Origin: Anaspis maculata
Taxonomy: Eukaryota; Arthropoda; Insecta; Coleoptera; Scraptiidae
Length of the DNA stretch: 64,000 bases
Direction: 5' to 3'
Assembly (NCBI GenBank): GCA_949128115.1
Contig: OX421965.1
Coordinates: 34,653,681 to 34,717,680, forward strand
Position numbers and translations under genes: made by a program. The notes under the pieces are model-generated. The model was not told the DNA's origin, did no database searches, and saw only the letters and a program-made list of their open reading frames with translations. This document shows, in pieces, positions 58,104-64,000 of this stretch. The first letter of the stretch is position 1; the number at the start of each line of letters is the position of its first letter.

Positions 58104-58837
58104 ACCTCAATTGGTAATGATAAGAGATAAAGATGAAATCAAGTGGTCATCTGTTGAGCTCTGTGGGAACTTGTTTTTTTTGTGATAAATACATGAAACT
58201 TGGTATGACTGTTCATTATTACTTACTTCCCAAATATGGAGGGAGCACCACGCGTTCCGACGGATGACGTCGCGACACAATATCAAAAAACAGTGGTTGC
58301 CATTTCCAGAGCAGTCGATAGAAATTTAATAATTTCTTTGATTTCTTCCATCAAGTCATATGCTTTCAAGATTCAATAACATATTTTTGTCGATTCGGGG
58401 TAACGGTGGGCTATCAGTGGTAAACCAAGTGCCTGTAAGGGGACCTGTGAGGTTTCTTCACCCCCAAATTTCCGCGGTCAACATCTTCAGATAAAACCGA
58501 GGATAAAACTAACTATTTTGAAGTCTGTCCATACGAATATGTTATCTGGTTATCATTTCTCGTGTTTCGTCCTTCCAGGGACTCCTCAGTATGTTTATAC
58601 AGATCTAGCGATCAAATGAAAGGATTTCAGAAAGGTACTTTTGATTACTGGAAAAAAGTGATATTTGATGTTGTACCATATTAGGTACATACTCGGTTAC
58701 ACAACTCTTTACAAACTAAACTTTAAATTATTATAACGATTAATCGCCTGTTAATATCGATGCCACCGTACTGAAAGAAAGAAATCGCTTTGTATGAGAC
58801 CGTATCAAATGATTGAACCATTATTGTTTGTTTATCT

Positions 58838-59012
58838 GTTTTTTTTTATCCTTATCGGCATTTCTTATGTCATAGGAGTTGGCTGAATTTGATTCCCAAA
58901 TATCACAAGCTGAGAAACTTTGTTTCTATAGCACAAAGCACTGTGCCGGGAATCGAACCCGGGAGCTCTACTTGCCGAGCGCTCACGCATTCCACTTGAC
59001 TAGCGGGCTTCA
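58838..59012 (-). mobile_element. tRNA-derived SINE (family 2), minus strand
   Basis: Minus strand: GCCCGCTAGTCAAGTGG (box A-like), GCTCGGCAAGTAGAGC (anticodon-stem-like), CCCGGGTTCGATTCCCGG (T arm with perfect box B). It is followed by about 100 bp of body and an A-rich end GGATAAAAAAAAAC at about 58838-58852. It lies in the spacer between the foldback arms. Confidence 0.75.
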
Positions 59013-61136
59013 TTGATTTTATTATTATTGTGGCATACCGGACCAAATGTGGAACACCCTGTTCTTTTTCGCAGAGAATGCAGTTGTCTACATTCAGATA
59101 TAGGGGTATTACACATTACCGAACCATCTTTTGGGCTAAGTGGAATTCAAGATTTTCATATTGGTGCTTTTTTCAGACGTATTTACTTCATTCATATTCG
59201 GGTGACTTTATTCATACCCTAACACTAGAATCACAGAAATTGCATTCACTCCTTTTTTACCCATTCCAAACAAAACGGTATTCCAAAATCGGTTACTCTA
59301 CTAGGTAATCTAAATGTTCTCGCGCGGTTGCGAAATCTGTATAAACCATACTGAGGAGTCCTCAGAAGGAGGAAACATGGAGAATGTTGACCAGATGACA
59401 TAATTATTCGTATGGACAAACTTAAAAATAGTTTTATCCGAAGATGTTGACCGTGGGAATTTGGGGGTAAAGAAACCTCACAGTTCCCTCTAGCAGACAC
59501 CTGACTTACCACTGGTAGCCCACCGTTTCCCCAAGTCGACATAAATATGTTATTGAATCTCGAAAGCATATGGTTTGATAAAAGAAATCAAATAAATCAT
59601 GATCATATATCGACTATTTTGGAAATGACGACCACTATGTTTTTTGATATTGCGTCGCGACGTCATGCGTCGGAACGCGTGGTGCTCCCTCCATATTTGG
59701 GAAGTAAGTAATAATGAGCAGCCCTACCAAGTTTCATGTATTTATCACAAAAAAACAAGTTCCTACAGAGCTCAGTAGATGACCACTTGATTTCATCTTT
59801 ATCTCTTATTATTACCAATTATCTCCGTCAAATGATTGAGCAACTCATTTTTCACGTGAGAATCGATATCGGCGAATAAAAATCGAAAATGATTACTCAC
59901 TTGCCTTTGTGTAGTGTTGCCGTCTAGACAAGACAAGACAAGAGTTGCCCTACTCTTGTCTTGTCTTGAAATATCAAGACTATTTCAAAATTTCAAGACA
60001 AGACTCTAACTCTTGATGAAAATTTTTCAAGAGTCTAGATAGACTCTTGAAATAAAATCACTATGAAACCTCCATTTCCAATAAAAATACGTGACAGAAA
60101 TATAAACATCTTTTAGCAAGAAAAACGAAGAATCTATGAGGAACAAGGGGCACCTTTCGAATAGATACTGCGCTCCAATAAAATATTTTATTTGGGTATA
60201 CTGACGTTCAAATTTCAAAACAAACACCCACTTTCATTGACACTGAAACTTATCATGTGTGTGAATGCTGGAAAAAAGGTTGCTCCCGCCACCCCTTACC
60301 TGTTAGTAGACGTATTTCTGCAAAGGGGTCTTATATAAAATGACAAGATACGATTTCATTGCCGTAGGTTGATGTCAACCTAAATATAGTCAACTACTGT
60401 TCAGTTGAAAAAGTTTTCAAAAGATCTGGCACAGCGAAAGGAAATAGAAACTTGGCTTACCGCAGTCCATCGGCTCAAATCGACTGAATAAGCAAGTCAA
60501 GAACAGTACCAGGTTGCCACATGAACGTCGAGAAACAGTCAACGAAAAAGAGTCACGGTCAAAAAGAAAGTCAATCAATCATCTTCAATAATTGCTATTT
60601 GGTGTTCGAAACATTTCTGCTGCACAGTTAGTGTAAATAATTGGGTTTGAGTGGGAACTGGACTTCCCGGATGTCGTATGAACGTGGTCCGATATTTTTG
60701 TCGAAAAAAGTTCCCGCTTGTGTCAACCTGACGCGGGCAAGAAGACTCACTTTGCTCAAGTTGTAAAAAGAACATCAGTTCAATCGGTATTATGCATTGG
60801 TACATTGAAATTATATCTAGCTGCAGCTGCATGTTGTCTGACTCATTTTTCTATTATTGGCGAAAAATACTTTGCTCCGCAGCTATTGACCAAAAGCGTC
60901 ATCGAGCAACCTAATTTATTAAAAGTTGCGATCTGAGAAGGCGCCGCTATTTTTTGGAGAAGTAGAAATAAGGATGTTGGAGCAGGCCTTGAAAAAAATC
61001 ACTTGGACAAAACCGGAAAAAACAGTGGAGACATACAGAGTCTGAAGGAGATAGCATGTGAATATCACAAGACATGAACAGAATTCGACATGGCATCTTT
61101 CTGGCAACGCTTTCCTATTCTCTGATGCAAAATCCA

Positions 61137-61267
61137 CCTTTCCCATGAGAGAAATCACCTGCGCGCATACCTGTGAGCGCATACTCCCGCTAGTACAACC
61201 GGTTACTACAGACCACTAGTTCTGGGTTCACAGCTATGCGTTCAGCTTTCGCGGGAAAGGTGGATTG
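61137..61267. repeat. Small inverted repeat inside the hAT element
   Basis: 'ccacctttccc' near 61133 mirrors 'gggaaaggtgg' near 61254; 'gagcgcatac' and 'gctatgcg' also mirror loosely. About 130 bp, MITE-like. Confidence 0.5.
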
Positions 61268-61649
61268 ATTAATTTATAGTGAACTGCCACTACAAAATAA
61301 CAGGAAATCGAATTGTGTTCTGCTGATAAATATAAAATCACAATATACAGAAAGATGCTGCATTTTGTTGTTTTGTTTCTCTTGATTTTTAATCGTTACT
61401 AGTAAATATTCATGGACTGTAGGCTGCCTATCAGACACAGCCTGACAACAACGGCCAATGCATAATGACATGGTGGCCTGCCTACTGCGCAAGCGCAGAA
61501 CAGATTTATCTGTTCAATATTCTTCCAATCCAAACTCCCAAATCCCCAGATTTTTTTCTGAGAAATGTAGGGGCTTTTGAGACGAGATATTTTTAACGTC
61601 TATATTGATCTCGGTTCTTTGGTTTCAACAAATAAAAGGAAAATAGTAC

Positions 61650-61773
61650 CGTGTAATCCAAACCATTCCGAATTAGGGTAGGCTGCGACACGGTCAAATT
61701 CCGGGATGTAAAGCTGCTTTTCGCCAGGGCACAGCCTACCCCAATTCGGAATGATGGTTTGGATCACACGGTA
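61650..61773. mobile_element. MITE with TA flanks inside the hAT element
   Basis: ACCGTGTAATCCAAACCATT ... AATGATGGTTTGGATCACACGGT is inverted, and CCGAATTAGGGTAGGCTG mirrors CAGCCTACCCCAATTCGG. TA is on both sides. A 120-bp Tc1/mariner-style MITE by its TA target. Confidence 0.75.
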
Positions 61774-62347
61774 TAAGAAACCATTGCAATCATTTCCATT
61801 TCAAGTAAATATAGTATTGAGTAGTATTTTGTCAAACCTTTCACCCTTGATTATGTTATTTTAAGTTGTCAATGAATTCTGCAAGAAATCTCCAAGCATA
61901 TCACACATTCAGTAGACAATAAAAACCGCCAACAGAGAGGAATAATTCATATCTGATTTTTTTTCATTTTTCATCTCAAGAGTCTAATCAAGACTCTTGA
62001 TCTTGACAGCCCAACTCTTGTCTTGTCTAGAAATTTCAAGACAAGAGTATCTAGAGGTCTTGTCTAAGTCTTGACGCCTTTTCAAGACAAGAGTCTAGAA
62101 AGTCTAACTCTAGACGGCAACACTACCTTTGTGGGTCTTCATTAGACCATACCAGACCTGGAGCTTCAAATTCTGAAGATACCCCCACCCCTCCGTTCCT
62201 GAGGGGCAAATTTGGTGGTGCTGCGGGTCAAAACGCTTGGGTCCAATGATCATCTGTGCCGAAAATAATCGAAATCGTTAGAAGTGCAGAACTTGGACGA
62301 TTTTAGGCCCGTACCGCGACGACTATAAGCTGTACCTATCTAGCCTG

Positions 62348-64000
62348 ATTTAAATTAGAGGTGTTTAGGTGTTGTGCAAAATAAATACTTAAAACTACCC
62401 AAAAAAGTGTGCTAATCTTCAATTCTCAACTACATCCTCGGCTACATTACATCCTTGATCAGTAGCTTTGTTGGTGGAAATGCCGGTGAAAATAATCTTT
62501 TTTCAAACAAAGAAGTGTATTAATTACAGTAGTTTATAATAATTTTTCAACGTTATGAGCAATAATACTCATTTACTTGTTTCTTGATTTCTCCTGCTGC
62601 GGGTGTTGTTCGGGTTATTCGAGGGGTTATTGATTGATAAATCAAGAAATAAATTTGAAGCATAGCTACCCCCTTGATAGTTTGAACTATTGGGATTCAT
62701 TTGGTTGGATTTGTTTTTCTAGCTACTCCCTCGGCTTTTTTTCTGGCCGATAGCTTTTGGCTTCTTTATGACTTTTTCTGATTCTATGGGGTATTTGCAA
62801 CGGGGTATTCATACGAGAACTTGCAGTAGCGAATTAGATACCTAAGTTAGTGTGGACAAATCAACAAATTACTTCAAACTTCTTTTTCGTCTTATAATGT
62901 AATGTAAGTGATCGTGAAATTGAGCTCTTTATCAAATTCAACCCTGCGTCTCGTTCTTTTCCCGCTGTGTGGTAACTGATGGGTACTGTACGAATAATAC
63001 TATACTACTCCATTGTCGTTACGTTTTTATTTCACCCACGAGGATAAATTCCGGCGTGTCGCAGCAGTACCGCTGAAAATTGTGTCCGCCAGCAAGTTAT
63101 TTGTTAAGTAAATGGACCGTTGGTGGAGGCTACATAAATTTGCAAAATTTACAAATGCACCGACTTTACGGAAACATTATTCTTGCGGATTGAGCCAGCA
63201 AAGCGTCCCGTGATGGCCTCCTCGGTTCGGCATCGATAAAACTTTGCTTCAAATGACGTTATAGTGAAGTGAAGAGTCTCTCAAAGGAAATGATTTGAAT
63301 ACCCATCGCAGAAAAGCCCTGTAATCCTGGTGAATATCTAATTTTGCGATGATTCAATGGGTATGGATAATATCCATACAGATTAGCCTATTGTGTTGGA
63401 GCATATACCCGGCACCTCCACCCAATTGCACGTATGCGATTTGAGTTTTATGCTGCCCCGCCCCTCCACCAATGTGACATTATACGACTCAAGTCTTCTG
63501 CTTAATGTTACATTAGGACTTGAGCGGTAGCTTTCTTATGTAGATCCTGGAGTTTGAAGGGGTCTTTTCCCCCCCTCTTGGTGCATTGGATCTCTCACTA
63601 TTTCAGATGATATATCCCAAACTTGGGTCTGTTTTCTTTCACCCACCGCCACCACAAATCAATATAGTTACGCTGTTCGCTAATCCCGCTTTTGCTAAGA
63701 CTATTCATTGTTGCAGCAAAGCGATAATTGGTCTGCGAGTTGTCGGTCTCTTCGCCGGTCTTTCTGTTCAGAACTGGAAAGCTGGAGAGCTCCTGCGGCA
63801 AACGTGGAAACAGACGGTCATAATTCAAGTGGATGTGTTAAGGTATTTATTTCGCTTGGCCGTGTCACGAGCTATATTGATTACCTACAAATGCAGCAGC
63901 AACACCGGAGGCTACAAGTTGCCCACCTCATCACTATCATTCAATCCCTTTCCACTTCCTTTCCGCACTCTCGGTCGGCCACCATAAGCTTCATTTCAAA
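62348..64000. other. No supported gene
   Basis: The 133-codon frame at 63586-63987 (IGLRVVGLFAGLSVQNW...) lacks a known domain and an antisense frame overlaps it. Nothing else is recognised up to the window end. Confidence 0.3.

Larger units (their letters stand above)
59912..62125. mobile_element. Non-autonomous hAT-type element with perfect 8-bp TSD
   Basis: TAGTGTTGCCGTCTAGA at the left is the exact inverted repeat of TCTAGACGGCAACACTA at the right. CCTTTGTG is duplicated at 59904-59911 and 62126-62133. An 8-bp TSD and a TAGTG-type end define the hAT superfamily. Both ends carry arrays of CAAGACAAGA and its complement (about 59928-60055 and 61975-62095), the pattern of subterminal transposase-binding motifs. 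No transposase frame is present in 2214 bp. Confidence 0.88.
56987..62347. mobile_element. Large foldback element hosting hAT, MITE and SINE insertions
   Basis: 'acttctaacgatttcgatta' at about 57037 and the 'cctcaggaacggagggg' block at about 57124 are mirrored at about 62190-62290. Further in, 'gataaagatgaaatcaagtg' at about 58126 mirrors 'cacttgatttcatctttatc' at about 59785. The right arm is split by the hAT element at 59912-62125. The left arm is split by about 0.8 kb (57291-58103). Without these the element is about 2.3 kb with arms of nearly 0.9 kb. The outermost bases and the TSD are not resolved. Confidence 0.75.

Noticed and set aside
1..64000. CRISPR arrays, operons, prokaryotic promoters or rRNA
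   Set aside because: None seen. Spaced repeats here are tandem or transposon-derived, and the coding remnants are all eukaryotic retroelement or THAP-type.

Overview
This is a eukaryotic, repeat-dominated window, most likely from an arthropod and perhaps a sap-feeding hemipteran. The case for an arthropod rests on an insect-type BEL/Pao element, degenerate LINEs, THAP-type transposon remnants, short 'taggtacct' tracts and many TA-rich foldback elements. The species cannot be fixed from sequence alone. I see no complete host gene, no rRNA, no CRISPR array and nothing prokaryotic. Most of the window is nested transposable elements in otherwise featureless AT-rich DNA.

The most interesting system is a family of very small LTR elements (TRIM-like, about 520-560 bp). 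There are four full copies: 19448-20005, 35750-36306 and 41699-42256 on the minus strand, and 50382-50897 on the plus strand. Each has two direct terminal repeats starting TGTGGCGGC and ending GCGCCAT, and each is flanked by an exact or one-mismatch 5-bp target duplication. Next to one LTR is a primer-binding site complementary to the 3' end of a tRNA (TGGTGACCCCGA, as I recall tRNA-Trp). Next to the other is a polypurine tract. Every LTR carries a 71-72-nt tRNA-Ala(GGC)-like cloverleaf with box A, a perfect box B and a nearby T-run terminator, so each LTR looks like a Pol III transcription unit. One copy has paired compensatory changes in the T stem. This recalls the 5S-carrying Cassandra TRIMs of plants, but with a tRNA-like module.

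Layout. 1-2.9 kb: faint repeat fragments. 2.9-6.2 kb: a three-level nest (foldback element, containing a 2.26-kb TIR element with a 9-bp TSD, containing a 1.52-kb foldback with a 3-bp TSD). 6.2-14.3 kb: mostly blank, with one hAT-type MITE (10684-10894) and a 10-bp minisatellite. 14.3-15.2 kb: a decayed LINE 3' end. 15.9-19.1 kb: a MITE, a TATGCG motif cluster, 118-bp and about 400-bp tandem repeats, and (CAGA)n and (GACG)n arrays. 19.4-24.5 kb: TRIM copy 1 and two copies of a long-arm foldback family. 24.5-29.7 kb: unassigned. 29.7-32 kb: a foldback, a dispersed repeat and a 1-kb TIR element with a broken THAP domain. 35.4-37.1 kb: a minus-strand LINE split by TRIM copy 2. 38-40.6 kb: a TA-flanked insertion with an identifiable empty site at 47.4 kb, then the second TAGGCC foldback. 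40.6-47 kb: a decayed BEL/Pao element with gag split by TRIM copy 3. 47.4-53 kb: more foldbacks and TRIM copy 4. 54.3-56.1 kb: two tRNA-derived SINEs. 57-62.3 kb: a large foldback carrying a 2.2-kb hAT-type element with a perfect 8-bp TSD, a further MITE-like insertion and a SINE.

How the pieces work together. The autonomous elements (BEL, LINEs) are all visibly broken, so the window is a graveyard of carriers plus the non-autonomous passengers (TRIMs, SINEs, MITEs, foldbacks) that used some carrier's machinery. TRIM insertions into a BEL gag and into a LINE give relative ages. The many near-palindromic arms of 0.3-0.9 kb could be read through into hairpin RNAs.
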